28,613 nt of DNA, from contig CAXUEX010000019.1 of assembly GCA_964250215.1 (NCBI GenBank), forward strand, positions 1 through 28,613, given 5' to 3'. The stretch comes from DAIDJM01 sp964250215 (GTDB lineage Bacteria > Pseudomonadota > Alphaproteobacteria > Acetobacterales > Acetobacteraceae). The translations under genes and the position numbers were made by a program. Under the pieces are notes generated by a model that made no database searches, was not told where the DNA came from, and worked only from the letters and a program-made list of their open reading frames with translations. Positions 14,838-22,204 of the stretch are shown here, in pieces. How positions within the stretch are numbered: the stretch's first letter is position 1; each line of letters begins with the position of its first letter.

Positions 14838-16520
14838 ATGACCATGACGGACCCGAAGAAAGCCGCCCGAGCCTGGACCCGCGAACAGGCCCGCGCCGGG
14901 CGGCGCGCGGCCATGCCGGTGATCGCCTGGAGCCTGCTGGGCACGGCGTGCGGCGTGGGTCAGGCGTTCTGCCTTGCCGCGGTTCTGGGGCCGCGCCTGG
15001 CGCGTTTCGCGCCGCCGCTCTGGCCGTTGCTGGGGGTTTTCGCAGGGCTCGCCGTTTTGCGGGCGCTCGCGCAATACGGTGCGGAACTCGGCGCCTATAC
15101 GGCCGGGGCGGCGGGCCGTGTGCGCCTGCGGCAGAACGTGGTGGCCCGGCTGCTTGCCTGCGGCCCGGCCGTACTGCGCGGCCGGCATTCGGCCGCGCTC
15201 ACGGCGGCTGCGGTGGATCAGGTGGAAGCGATGGACGGGCTGTATGGAAGGTGGGTGCCGGCCGCTGTGCTCGCCATCGCCGGGCCCGCGCTGGTGCTGG
15301 TGGTGGCCGGGTTCGCCGATCCGCTTGCCGCCTTGATCCTGGCCGGGTTCGGCCTGCTGGTGCCGGTGGGCCAGGCGGTGGCCGGCATCGGCGCCGCGGC
15401 CGCTTCCCGCAACCAGTTCCTGGCGCTGGCCCGGCTGCAATCGCGTTTCCTGGATCGTGTGCGCGGCATTGCCACGATCGTGCTGGCCGGGCAGGCCGAG
15501 GCCGAGGCGGCCGCGCTGGCCCGGGCCGCCGACGAATTGCGCCGGCGCACCATGCGCGTGCTGCGCGTGGTGTTCCTGTCCTCGGCCGCGCTCGACTGCG
15601 CCACGGCCGGGGCGCTGATCCTGCTGGCTTTGCGCTACCGGCACGCGCTTGCTGCCGGCATGGGCACGCCGGTGACAGCGCTGTTTCTGCTGCTGCTGGT
15701 GCCGGAATTTTTTGCGCCGTTGCGCGGTTTTGCCGCCGCGTATCAGGACAAGTCGCACGCCACGGGGGCGGCGGAGTCGCTGATGGATTTGCCGGTGCCG
15801 CCCGCCGCCGTGCCGGAATCGGCGATCCGAACGGTGGAGGCGCGCGGCGTGGTGGTTTCGGCGGAGGATGTGTGGCTGCGCTGGGATCCGGCCCGGCCGC
15901 CGGCACTCGCCGGGCTCAGCTTTTTCGTGGGCCCGGGGGAGACGCTGGTGCTGGCGGGGCCGTCCGGCGCCGGCAAATCCAGCGTGATCGAGTTGCTGCT
16001 GGGCTTCGTGCGCGCCGATTCCGGCCGGGTGCGGTTCAACGGGCACGACATTGCGGATATTACGCCATCGGCACTATCGGCGCTGACCGCCTGGATCGGC
16101 CAGCGGCCCATGCTGTTCGCGGGCACGATCCGCGAAAACATCGGTTTCGCGCGTCCCGAAGCTAGCGATGCGGAAATAGAGGAGGCGGCGCGCCTTGCGC
16201 TGGTTGGCGAATTCGCGGCCGCTTTGCCGCGCGGGCTGGATACGCCGGTGGGCGAGGGGGGATACGGGCTTTCCGGCGGCCAGGCACAGCGCGTTGCCAT
16301 TGCGCGCGCGTATCTGAAGGATGCGCGGCTGCTGCTGCTGGATGAGCCCACGGCGCATTTGGATCCGGCCACCGAGCGCGATGTGCTGGCCCGCCTGCGC
16401 CGGCGCGGGGTGGGGCGCACGGTGACCATGGCCAGCCATGCGGCCGCGGCGCACGCGTGCGGGGGCCGGCGCATCGATCTGCGCGAGGGCAGGGCGGTGC
16501 GCGGCGCGGCGGTGGCATGA
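14838..16520 (+). CDS. cydD: Thiol reductant ABC exporter subunit CydD
   Basis: With CydC it forms the heterodimeric inner-membrane exporter of cysteine/glutathione to the periplasm, needed for assembly of cytochrome bd and periplasmic redox balance. The 560-residue half-transporter has six hydrophobic segments in residues ~25-310, followed by an ATPase domain with Walker A G-P-S-G-A-G-K-S (374-381), signature L-S-G-G-Q (478-482) and Walker B with D-E-P (502-504). ATGs at 14838 and 14844 are both possible starts. Its stop overlaps the cydC start as ATGA. No cydAB is seen in the window, so the oxidase must be elsewhere or absent. The CydD name rests on the pair's order and length. Confidence 0.88.
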   Translation: MTMTDPKKAARAWTREQARAGRRAAMPVIAWSLLGTACGVGQAFCLAAVLGPRLARFAPPLWPLLGVFAGLAVLRALAQYGAELGAYTAGAAGRVRLRQNVVARLLACGPAVLRGRHSAALTAAAVDQVEAMDGLYGRWVPAAVLAIAGPALVLVVAGFADPLAALILAGFGLLVPVGQAVAGIGAAAASRNQFLALARLQSRFLDRVRGIATIVLAGQAEAEAAALARAADELRRRTMRVLRVVFLSSAALDCATAGALILLALRYRHALAAGMGTPVTALFLLLLVPEFFAPLRGFAAAYQDKSHATGAAESLMDLPVPPAAVPESAIRTVEARGVVVSAEDVWLRWDPARPPALAGLSFFVGPGETLVLAGPSGAGKSSVIELLLGFVRADSGRVRFNGHDIADITPSALSALTAWIGQRPMLFAGTIRENIGFARPEASDAEIEEAARLALVGEFAAALPRGLDTPVGEGGYGLSGGQAQRVAIARAYLKDARLLLLDEPTAHLDPATERDVLARLRRRGVGRTVTMASHAAAAHACGGRRIDLREGRAVRGAAVA

Positions 16521-18142
16521 GCGCGCTGGCGCGCATCGTATGGCTGTGGCGCGGCCATGCGGGCGTGCTGCTGCTCGGCATTGCGGTCTCGCTCGGCTCG
16601 GTGGCCTGCGGCGTGGCGCTGATGATGTTCGCCGGCGGCGCGGTGGCGTCCATCGTCGCGGGCACGGCACTGGCCGCCACGCTGCTGCTGCACATCGCCG
16701 GGCCGGCCCGCGTGGTGCTGCGGTATTTCGAGCGGCTAGTGAGCCACGCCGCCACGTTCCGCGCGCTGGCGGATTTGCGCGTGTGGTTTTTCCGCGGTCT
16801 GGCGGCGCGTTCGGCGGGCGGGCTCGGCTTTCGCCATGCGGGCGATATGCTCTCGCGACTCGTGGCCGATGTGGAGGCGCTGGACGGGCTTTATCTGCGC
16901 ATTCTGCTGCCGCTGGTTGCCGCAGCGGCGATCGTGCCGGCGGCGGCAATTCTTGCGGGATCGAAATCGCCGGTGCTCGGCGTGGCGATCGCGCTGCTGC
17001 TGGGCGCCGCGGCGTTCGTGCTGCCGTTCGTGGCCGCGCGCGGTGCGGCGGGGCAGGGGGCGGCGCTGGCGCAGGCGGCTGCCGGTTTGCGCATCGCGGC
17101 GCTCGATACATTTGCCGGTCTGCGGGAGGTGCGTGCGTTCGGCGCCGAGGCGCGCATGTCGGCCCGCATCGGCGCGGCCGAATCCGGGTTGTTGCAGGTG
17201 CAGCGCCGCATCGCGGGGCGCGTGGCCGCGGCGCAGGCGACGGCGACGCTGCTGGGACAGTTCGCGCTGCTGGCCGTGCTTGCCTCCGGCCTGGCCGGCC
17301 CGTTGCAGGTGGCGATCGTGTTCCTAACGATCGCGGGCTTCGAATCGATTGCGTTGTTGCCGCGAGCCGGTTTGGTGGCGGGCAATGCCGCGGCCGCTGC
17401 GCGGCGCGTGCTGGGCGCGGCGAGCGGGCCGATCGATTTGCCCGATCCGGCGCATCCCGTGCCGGCGCCGCCGGGTGGCGCGCTGCGGTTCGAGGCCGTG
17501 CATTTCGCCTGGTCGCCGGATGCGCCCACGGTTTTCGCCGGGCTTACGCTGGAAATTCCGGCCGGCGCGCGCGTGGCGCTGCTGGGGCCTTCCGGCAGCG
17601 GCAAGAGCACGCTCGCGGCCCTGGCGCTGAAGGTGGTGGCGCCGCAATCCGGCCGTGTTACGCTCGGCGGCATTGATCTGTCCGAGATCGCTGCCGCCGA
17701 TCTGCGGCATTGCGTGGCTTGGCTGGCGCAGGCGACGCATCTGTTCGACGACACGATCCGCGGCAATTTGCGGCTCGGCCGCGCGGCGGCCCCGGAGGCC
17801 GAGCTTTGGGCCGCGCTGGACCGCGCGGCGGTGGGCGATTGGGTGCGCAGCCTGCCGGATGGGCTGGATACGTGGCTGGGAGAAGGCGGCGCGCGGGTTT
17901 CGGGCGGGCAGGGCAGACGCATCGCACTGGCGCGCGCGTTGCTTTCGGAAGCGCCGGTCTTGATTCTGGACGAGCCCGGGGCCGGGCTGGATGCGGCTAC
18001 CGAACGCGCTTTTCTCGCCACGCTATTTGCCGAAACGGGTGGCCGCACGGTAATCCTGATTGCGCACCGGCTGCTGGGCGTGGAGCGGCTGGACCGCATC
18101 TGGCGACTCTCGGCGGGACATGCGATCGCGGCGGCGGCATGA
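16517..18142 (+). CDS. cydC: Thiol reductant ABC exporter subunit CydC
   Basis: Partner of CydD in the heterodimeric exporter. The 541-residue product has an N-terminal six-helix membrane domain; 'LRYFERLVSHAATFRALADLRVWFFRGL' is the CydC-typical cytoplasmic loop. The ATPase has Walker A G-P-S-G-S-G-K-S-T (357-365), signature V-S-G-G-Q (461-465) and Walker B D-E-P-G (485-488), the last residue differing from the usual D-E-P-T. The ATG overlaps the cydD stop by four bases. It is followed 10 bases later by a small OmpA-domain gene, probably in the same transcript. Confidence 0.88.
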   Translation: MSALARIVWLWRGHAGVLLLGIAVSLGSVACGVALMMFAGGAVASIVAGTALAATLLLHIAGPARVVLRYFERLVSHAATFRALADLRVWFFRGLAARSAGGLGFRHAGDMLSRLVADVEALDGLYLRILLPLVAAAAIVPAAAILAGSKSPVLGVAIALLLGAAAFVLPFVAARGAAGQGAALAQAAAGLRIAALDTFAGLREVRAFGAEARMSARIGAAESGLLQVQRRIAGRVAAAQATATLLGQFALLAVLASGLAGPLQVAIVFLTIAGFESIALLPRAGLVAGNAAAAARRVLGAASGPIDLPDPAHPVPAPPGGALRFEAVHFAWSPDAPTVFAGLTLEIPAGARVALLGPSGSGKSTLAALALKVVAPQSGRVTLGGIDLSEIAAADLRHCVAWLAQATHLFDDTIRGNLRLGRAAAPEAELWAALDRAAVGDWVRSLPDGLDTWLGEGGARVSGGQGRRIALARALLSEAPVLILDEPGAGLDAATERAFLATLFAETGGRTVILIAHRLLGVERLDRIWRLSAGHAIAAAA

Positions 18143-18152
18143 GGGGACGAAC

Positions 18153-18518
18153 ATGAGGCGTGTGGCGTTGCTGGCGGCCGTGCTGGCCGGGATGAGTTTT
18201 GCGGCGCAGGCGCAGCCCGTGCTGCTGGTGTTTTTTCCGCTTTGGTCCGGCGACATCGACGATGCGGCGAAAAACGTGATCGGGCAGGCTGCTGCGCAAA
18301 TAAAACAAAGTGGCGCTGATGCAACCATTACCGGCTACGCCGATAGCGCGGGCAGCGACCAGGCGAACCTGTATCTCACCGAATTGCGGGCGCAACGGGT
18401 GATCGACGGATTGGTGGCCGATGGCGTGCCGGCCGAGCGGCTGAAGCTTGTGGCCAGGGGCGCGCAGATGGTGGCCGGCGTGGCGAGCCGGCGTGTGGAG
18501 ATCGCGATCGCGCGGTGA
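18153..18518 (+). CDS. Small exported OmpA-like peptidoglycan-binding protein
   Basis: The 121-residue protein consists of a signal peptide (residues 1-20, 'FAAQA') and little more than one OmpA C-terminal domain: 'ITGYADSAGSDQANLYLTELRAQRVIDGLVADGVPAERL' matches the region with the Asp and Arg that hold the diaminopimelate of peptidoglycan (Asp64, Arg79). No lipobox Cys is seen, so it should be periplasmic and free. A GAGGGG (18141-18146) gives a proper ribosome-binding site for ATG 18153. It lies 10 bases after cydC and its stop overlaps the recQ start, so it is in an operon with both, although the functional link is not obvious. Confidence 0.83.
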   Translation: MRRVALLAAVLAGMSFAAQAQPVLLVFFPLWSGDIDDAAKNVIGQAAAQIKQSGADATITGYADSAGSDQANLYLTELRAQRVIDGLVADGVPAERLKLVARGAQMVAGVASRRVEIAIAR

Positions 18519-19178
18519 TGGCCGGGGCGCTGTCGGCAGAGCGCGGCGGCAGCGAGGCCACTCCCGGCGAGATATTGCTGCGCGTATTCGGCTTCCGCGC
18601 GTTTCGCGGCTTGCAGGAAGAGATCGTTCGGCAAATCCTGGCTGGCGGCGATGCGCTGGTGCTAATGCCCACGGGCGGCGGCAAATCGCTCTGCTACCAG
18701 GTGCCGGCGCTGTGCCGGCCGGGCACGGCGCTGATTGTTTCGCCGCTGATCGCGCTGATGGAAGACCAGGTGGCGGCGCTGCGCCAACTCGGCATTGCGG
18801 CGGGCGCGCTGCACTCGGAACTCGAGCCGGAAGAGTCGATCCGGGTCGGCAACCAGCTCGATTCGGGGAAACTCGATCTGCTGTATGTGTCGCCGGAGCG
18901 GCTGCTGATGCCGGGCACGCTGGAGCGGCTGCGCCGCCGCAAGCTGGCGCTGATCGCAATCGACGAAGCGCATTGCGTATCGGCCTGGGGGCATGAATTC
19001 CGGCCCGAATACCGCAGCCTGGCGAAGCTCGCGGCAATTTTTCCCGGCGTGCCGCGCATCGCACTCACCGCCACGGCCGATGCGCGCACGCGCGACGACA
19101 TTCTGAAGGCGCTGGCGTTGTCGGACGCGCAAGTGTTCGCCGCGAGTTTTCATCGGCCGAACCTGCATCTGGCCGCCA
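18518..19178 (+). CDS. recQ: ATP-dependent DNA helicase RecQ, N-terminal part (before gap)
   Basis: RecQ unwinds DNA 3'-5' in recombination repair. Here the first 220 residues are present: motif 0/Q ('FGFRAFRGLQEEIVRQIL'), Walker A P-T-G-G-G-K-S (51-57), motif Ia 'SPLIALMEDQV', the D-E-A-H box (149-152) within 'AIDEAHCVSAWGHEFRPEY' (aromatic-rich loop) and motif III 'LTATAD'. The sequence stops at 'FHRPNLHLAA' where the N run begins. GTG at 18515 is an alternative start; both overlap the preceding stop. With the piece after the gap it forms one gene. Confidence 0.93.
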
Positions 19179-19278
19179 NNNNNNNNNNNNNNNNNNNNNN
19201 NNNNNNNNNNNNNNNNNNNNNNNNNNNNNNNNNNNNNNNNNNNNNNNNNNNNNNNNNNNNNNNNNNNNNNNNNNNNNN
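19179..19278. other. Assembly gap (100 N) inside recQ
   Basis: A second run of exactly 100 N. The two recQ pieces are out of frame with each other if the gap is taken as 100 bases, and by comparison with E. coli RecQ about 75-80 residues (roughly 235 bases) are missing. The true gap is therefore larger than drawn and should be 2 modulo 3. Confidence 0.98.
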
Positions 19279-20250
19279 GGCATGGGGGTGGACCGGCCGG
19301 ACGTGCGGTTCGTGGCGCATCTCGACATGCCGGATAGCCCGGAATCCTATTATCAGCAGATCGGCCGAGCCGGCCGCGACGGGGAGCCCGCGCACGCGCT
19401 GCTGCTGTATGGCGGCGAGGATTTTGCGCGCGCGCGGCATTGGCTGGCGCAATCTTCCGCTCCCGCCGCGCAGCAGGAGGTGATGCGGCAGCGGCTGGAG
19501 GCGATGATCGGCGTGGCCGAATCCGGCGCCTGCCGCACGCGGGCGCTGCTGCGCTGTTTCGGCGAGGAAATGCCGCAGGATTGCGGCCACTGCGATCGCT
19601 GCCGCTCGCCGGCGCGGCTGTTCGACGGCACGGATGCGGCGCAAAAGGCGCTATCGGCAATTTATCGCACCGGGCAGATTTTCGGCGCGCAGCATGTGGT
19701 GGACGTGCTGCGCGGCGAGCGCACCGAAGCCGTGGCGCGGCGGGGGCACGACAAGCTGGCGCTGTTCGGCATCGGCGCGGCGCGCGACCGCGGTTTCTGG
19801 CGCGGCGTGTTGCGGCAATTGGTGGCGCGCGGGGCGCTGCGCGTGAAGGATGGCGAATTCGCCAGTTTGGAGCTGGTGCCGGAGACGGCGCGCCCGATCC
19901 TGCGCGGCGAGCAATCGTTGATGCTGCAGGAGGATGCGCGGGCCGAAGCGGCCGAACCAAGGCGTGGGCGCGCGCGGCCGGAAACGGTGCAGAGTGGATT
20001 TGCCGGACGGCCCGAACCGGGGGGCGCCGAAGCGCGGCTGTTCGACGCGTTGAAGCAGTGGCGGCTGATTGTCGCGCGCGCGCAATCGGTTCCGCCCTAT
20101 GTGATTTTCCACGATACGGTGCTGCGGGAGATCGCCGCCCTGCGTCCGAGCAGCGCGGAAGCGTTGGGCCAGATCCGCGGCGTCGGCGGTTCGAAACTGG
20201 ATCGCTACGGCGCGGCGGTGCTGGATCTGGTGAAGGGGGCTGGGGCCTGA
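19279..20250 (+). CDS. recQ: ATP-dependent DNA helicase RecQ, C-terminal part (after gap)
   Basis: The frame resumes at 'GMGVDRPDVRFVAHLDMP' (motif V) and continues through motif VI 'YYQQIGRAGRDG'. Next come the zinc-binding four Cys ('CRTRALLRCFG...CGHCDRC'), the RQC winged helix ('GHDKLALFGIG') and a complete HRDC domain ('YVIFHDTVLREIA...IRGVGGSKLDRYG') at the end. This is a full bacterial RecQ layout with a ~35-residue Ala/Arg/Pro-rich linker before HRDC. The stop at 20248-20250 is convergent with the gene at 20306. Missing between the two halves are motifs IV and part of V. Confidence 0.93.
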   Translation, partial: GMGVDRPDVRFVAHLDMPDSPESYYQQIGRAGRDGEPAHALLLYGGEDFARARHWLAQSSAPAAQQEVMRQRLEAMIGVAESGACRTRALLRCFGEEMPQDCGHCDRCRSPARLFDGTDAAQKALSAIYRTGQIFGAQHVVDVLRGERTEAVARRGHDKLALFGIGAARDRGFWRGVLRQLVARGALRVKDGEFASLELVPETARPILRGEQSLMLQEDARAEAAEPRRGRARPETVQSGFAGRPEPGGAEARLFDALKQWRLIVARAQSVPPYVIFHDTVLREIAALRPSSAEALGQIRGVGGSKLDRYGAAVLDLVKGAGA

Positions 20251-20280
20251 CCAATCTCGCCGACGATCCAGGAAGACACC

Positions 20281-20301
20281 GCCTCCCTGGATCTCGGAGG
20301 C
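20281..20301 (+). terminator. Stem-loop between convergent recQ and the EXORDIUM-like gene
   Basis: GCCTCC (20281-20286) and GGAGGC (20296-20301) form a perfect six-base-pair stem with a nine-base loop in the 55-base space between two convergent stops. There is no T-run on either strand, so it is only a candidate bidirectional terminator. Confidence 0.4.
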
Positions 20302-20305
20302 ATTC

Positions 20306-21166
20306 TCAGGGGCTGGTGAACGTTCCTGTAGCGCACTGGTTGTGCGAATTGTCGAAAACTTCTTGCACCGTATAGGTCTTCTTCGCGGTTTTCAGCGTGG
20401 TGTTGTGGCCCTCGCAGAGATCGCCGATTTCCGAACCGTTGCTCGTGTTCCAGGCTTGCGGATAGGCCGGGTGGCTGCCCGGCGTGGGGATCGCGTCGGT
20501 GGTGGCTTCGGCGTATTCGTGGCTGGAGGCGACCGTTTGATACGAGAACCCGCCGCCGCAATCCGGTTCCACCGTGTAGAACAGGTTGTTCGGCGTGATG
20601 GAGGGCGAGCTGGATGAGTGATAGGCGCCGAACTGCACGCAGGAAGTGAGCCCGGCGATCGTGATGGTTACGTTGCGCGGGAAATAGATAAGATAGAGCG
20701 TGTTGAGATCGGCGGCCGGCAATTTTCCGGCGGCGATCTGGCCGGCGAGCTCGGCCTGCACATCGGCGTCGGTAAGTTTTGTCGAAGTGTTTTTCGGCGT
20801 GATCTGGAACTTGCCCTGATAGGTGCCGCGCACGATCGACTGATCGGTGCCCTTCCTGCCGTTCACGCCCTTGATGTTCGTATCGTACTGCGCGAGCTGA
20901 TCGACATAGGTGCTATTGACGATGGCGCCGAGGAAGCCGCCGATTTGCGACGAGGTGATCTTGTTCACATGGCTGCCCCAGATCACGCCCACGGCTTTCA
21001 TAGTCGCGATCACCGGGCCGGCGTAATACAGCATGGTGGAAGCGGCGCCGGTGGGCGGCGGCTGCGGCGGGCCCAGGCGCATGACGTGGTAGGAGGGCGT
21101 GGCGGCCAGGCAGAGGGCGGGGGCGGCGGCGAGGCTGAGCGCCAGCGCCAAGCTTTTCCGGATCAT
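20306..21166 (-). CDS. Exported EXORDIUM/PHI-1-like protein with HExxE motif
   Basis: The 286-residue product has a clear signal peptide (residues 1-22, ending L-C-L-A-A). It resembles the plant phosphate-induced protein 1/EXORDIUM family (PF04674): 'YYAGPV' then 'VIWGSHVN' and 'FLGAIV' at the start, 'CVQFGAYHSSSSPS' (residues 176-189), H-E-Y-A-E at 216-220 followed by A-T-T-D, and E-I-G-D-L-C-E at 246-252. The H-E-x-x-E plus downstream Glu/Asp cluster is reminiscent of a zinc site, but catalysis has not been shown for the family. Four Cys (176, 203, 251, 278) could pair. ATG at 21166 has GGAG six bases upstream; the adjacent ATG at 21169 is too close to it. It is extracytoplasmic; its role is unknown. 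Confidence 0.72.
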   Translation of the reverse strand: MIRKSLALALSLAAAPALCLAATPSYHVMRLGPPQPPPTGAASTMLYYAGPVIATMKAVGVIWGSHVNKITSSQIGGFLGAIVNSTYVDQLAQYDTNIKGVNGRKGTDQSIVRGTYQGKFQITPKNTSTKLTDADVQAELAGQIAAGKLPAADLNTLYLIYFPRNVTITIAGLTSCVQFGAYHSSSSPSITPNNLFYTVEPDCGGGFSYQTVASSHEYAEATTDAIPTPGSHPAYPQAWNTSNGSEIGDLCEGHNTTLKTAKKTYTVQEVFDNSHNQCATGTFTSP

Positions 21167-21227
21167 CATGAACTCCGAGCGTTGCAGGAGCGGCAGCCCG
21201 TCAGAAACCGGGCCGTGTGTCAACCCG

Positions 21228-21842
21228 TCAGGCGATCGGCGTATCGGTCACTTCCCGCAGCAGCTTGCGCCGCATCGCGTCGCGGAACGCCGGATAATCC
21301 GCGCACGGCATTGCAAACGCGCCCGGCCCGCCGATCAGCTCGCGCGTGGCATATTCCACGAAATCCGGCTCCTCGTGCAGAATGCACAGCGCGTTGATCG
21401 TGATGCCGGCGGCCGCGATGCGGTCGCGGATCGGCCCGGGCGCGCTGCCATCGTTGGCGCTGCCATCGCCCGCCACATCGATCACGCGCCTTGCCGCCGG
21501 CTGCGGCGCGCGCGACAGCAAGGCCGCGGCGGCAACCAGCGCCTCGCCAGTCGCGGTCAGCCCGGGCCGCAACACGCGCGGCATGTTCTCCACACGATCC
21601 GCAAACGCAGCAATATCGGCCGCGGACGGCAAAAGCGTCCAATCGATCACCACATCCTGCGCATCGCGATCGGAAAACAGCAGCACGGCGGCCAGGCTGG
21701 CGCGCTGCTTTCCGGCCAATAACCCCGCCACCACCTGAGGGTCGCGAAAGGCCGCGCCCATGCCGCCGGCGATCAAGCCGAATTCCTCGAATGTGACGCT
21801 TGCGGAGCAGTCGGCGCATAGGACCAGGGCTAGATCGGCCAT
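21228..21842 (-). CDS. DUF1194-like von Willebrand factor A domain protein
   Basis: The 204-residue protein is essentially one VWA domain. The MIDAS residues are visible: D-C-S-A-S (Asp11, Ser13, Ser15), a Thr in 'GLTATGEAL' and Asp in 'DVAGDGSAND', with the 'FRDPQVVAGL' and 'LLFSDRDAQDVVIDWTLL' segments typical of DUF1194. DUF1194 members normally carry a signal peptide. Here the ATG at 21842 gives 'MADLALVLCADCSAS' with none, and the open sequence upstream is not signal-like, so this copy may be cytoplasmic. It is followed 61 bases later by the EXORDIUM-like gene on the same strand and is divergent from btuB. Function unknown. Confidence 0.8.
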   Translation of the reverse strand: MADLALVLCADCSASVTFEEFGLIAGGMGAAFRDPQVVAGLLAGKQRASLAAVLLFSDRDAQDVVIDWTLLPSAADIAAFADRVENMPRVLRPGLTATGEALVAAAALLSRAPQPAARRVIDVAGDGSANDGSAPGPIRDRIAAAGITINALCILHEEPDFVEYATRELIGGPGAFAMPCADYPAFRDAMRRKLLREVTDTPIA

Positions 21843-21856
21843 CAGGAAAGATTCCT

Positions 21857-21891
21857 CTTTCTTGAAAGAAAGAAGCAAAGAACTTTCTTTC
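21857..21891. repeat. Nested AT-rich inverted repeat upstream of the cobalamin riboswitch
   Basis: GAAAGAAAG (21864-21872) and CTTTCTTTC (21883-21891) form a perfect nine-base inverted repeat with a ten-base loop. A second CTTTCTT copy (21857-21863) lies just outside and can compete for the same AAGAAAG arm. The composition is very unlike its surroundings. It lies in the 5' leader of the VWA gene and upstream of the btuB riboswitch; it could be a dispersed repeat, a terminator-like element or an operator. Confidence 0.7.
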
Positions 21892-21932
21892 GATAGGTCT
21901 GGTGGCGCGGCGGCAGCCGGGCTACGAAGGCG

Positions 21933-22090
21933 CCAGGTGCCGGTGTTCGGGAACGCGGTTCGATGCCGCGGCTGCCCCCGCAACTGTAGGCGGTCATGCT
22001 TGCCTCATACGCCATTGCCGCAAGGCGAGAAGGCGGGGCAGGCGCCCAAGCCACGGGCAGGCCGCAAGCCAGGAGACCGGCCGGCACCGA
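21933..22090 (+). promoter_or_regulatory. Cobalamin (B12) riboswitch aptamer
   Basis: The conserved core of the cobalamin riboswitch is present in order: GGTGCC (21936-21941), GGGAA (21949-21953), GCCCCCGCAACTGTA (21974-21988), and the B12 box AAGCCAGGAGACCGG (22066-22080). The outer helix P1 is formed by GGTGCC and GGCACC (22083-22088), perfectly complementary. It directs the btuB gene 115 bases downstream. Adenosylcobalamin binding would be expected to lower receptor synthesis. The expression platform is annotated separately. Confidence 0.93.
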
Positions 22091-22146
22091 GACTGCGCGC
22101 GCGTTCCGGGCGGGGTGCACCGGGGCAACGGGGGATAAACCGCAGG

Positions 22147-22195
22147 CCGCATTCGCCTTTTTGGCTTGCCCGGTTGGCACCGGGCGAATGCGGAG
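22147..22195 (+). promoter_or_regulatory. btuB: Expression platform hairpin masking the btuB ribosome-binding site
   Basis: CCGCATTCGCC (22147-22157) pairs perfectly with GGCGAATGCGG (22183-22193), an 11-base stem. The GGAG (22192-22195) nine bases before the btuB ATG begins inside the right arm. An inner CCCGG/CCGGG pair (22169-22173/22180-22184) could compete with the stem. No T-run follows the stem, so control of translation by occlusion of the ribosome-binding site is more likely than termination. Confidence 0.7.
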
Positions 22196-22204
22196 CGTTG
22201 CATC

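Noticed and set aside
14601..16046. Long minus-strand open frame (481 codons) opposite nth and cydD
   Set aside because: Composition is His/Gln/Arg/Pro-rich as expected for antisense of a GC-rich gene; no domain is recognisable, and cydD on the other strand has all ABC motifs.
16891..18324. Minus-strand open frame of 477 codons opposite cydC
   Set aside because: Ser/Ala/Pro/Arg-rich shadow; the + strand encodes a complete ABC half-transporter.
18518..20250. recQ as a frameshifted pseudogene
   Set aside because: The frame change falls exactly at a 100-N placeholder gap; all motifs on both sides are intact.
18662..20254. Minus-strand open frame spanning the gap opposite recQ
   Set aside because: It runs through the N run and has antisense-like composition, while recQ motifs are clear on the + strand.
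22147..22193. Intrinsic terminator after the cobalamin aptamer
   Set aside because: The stem is strong but no T-run follows, and its right arm includes the first bases of the btuB ribosome-binding site, so translational control fits better.
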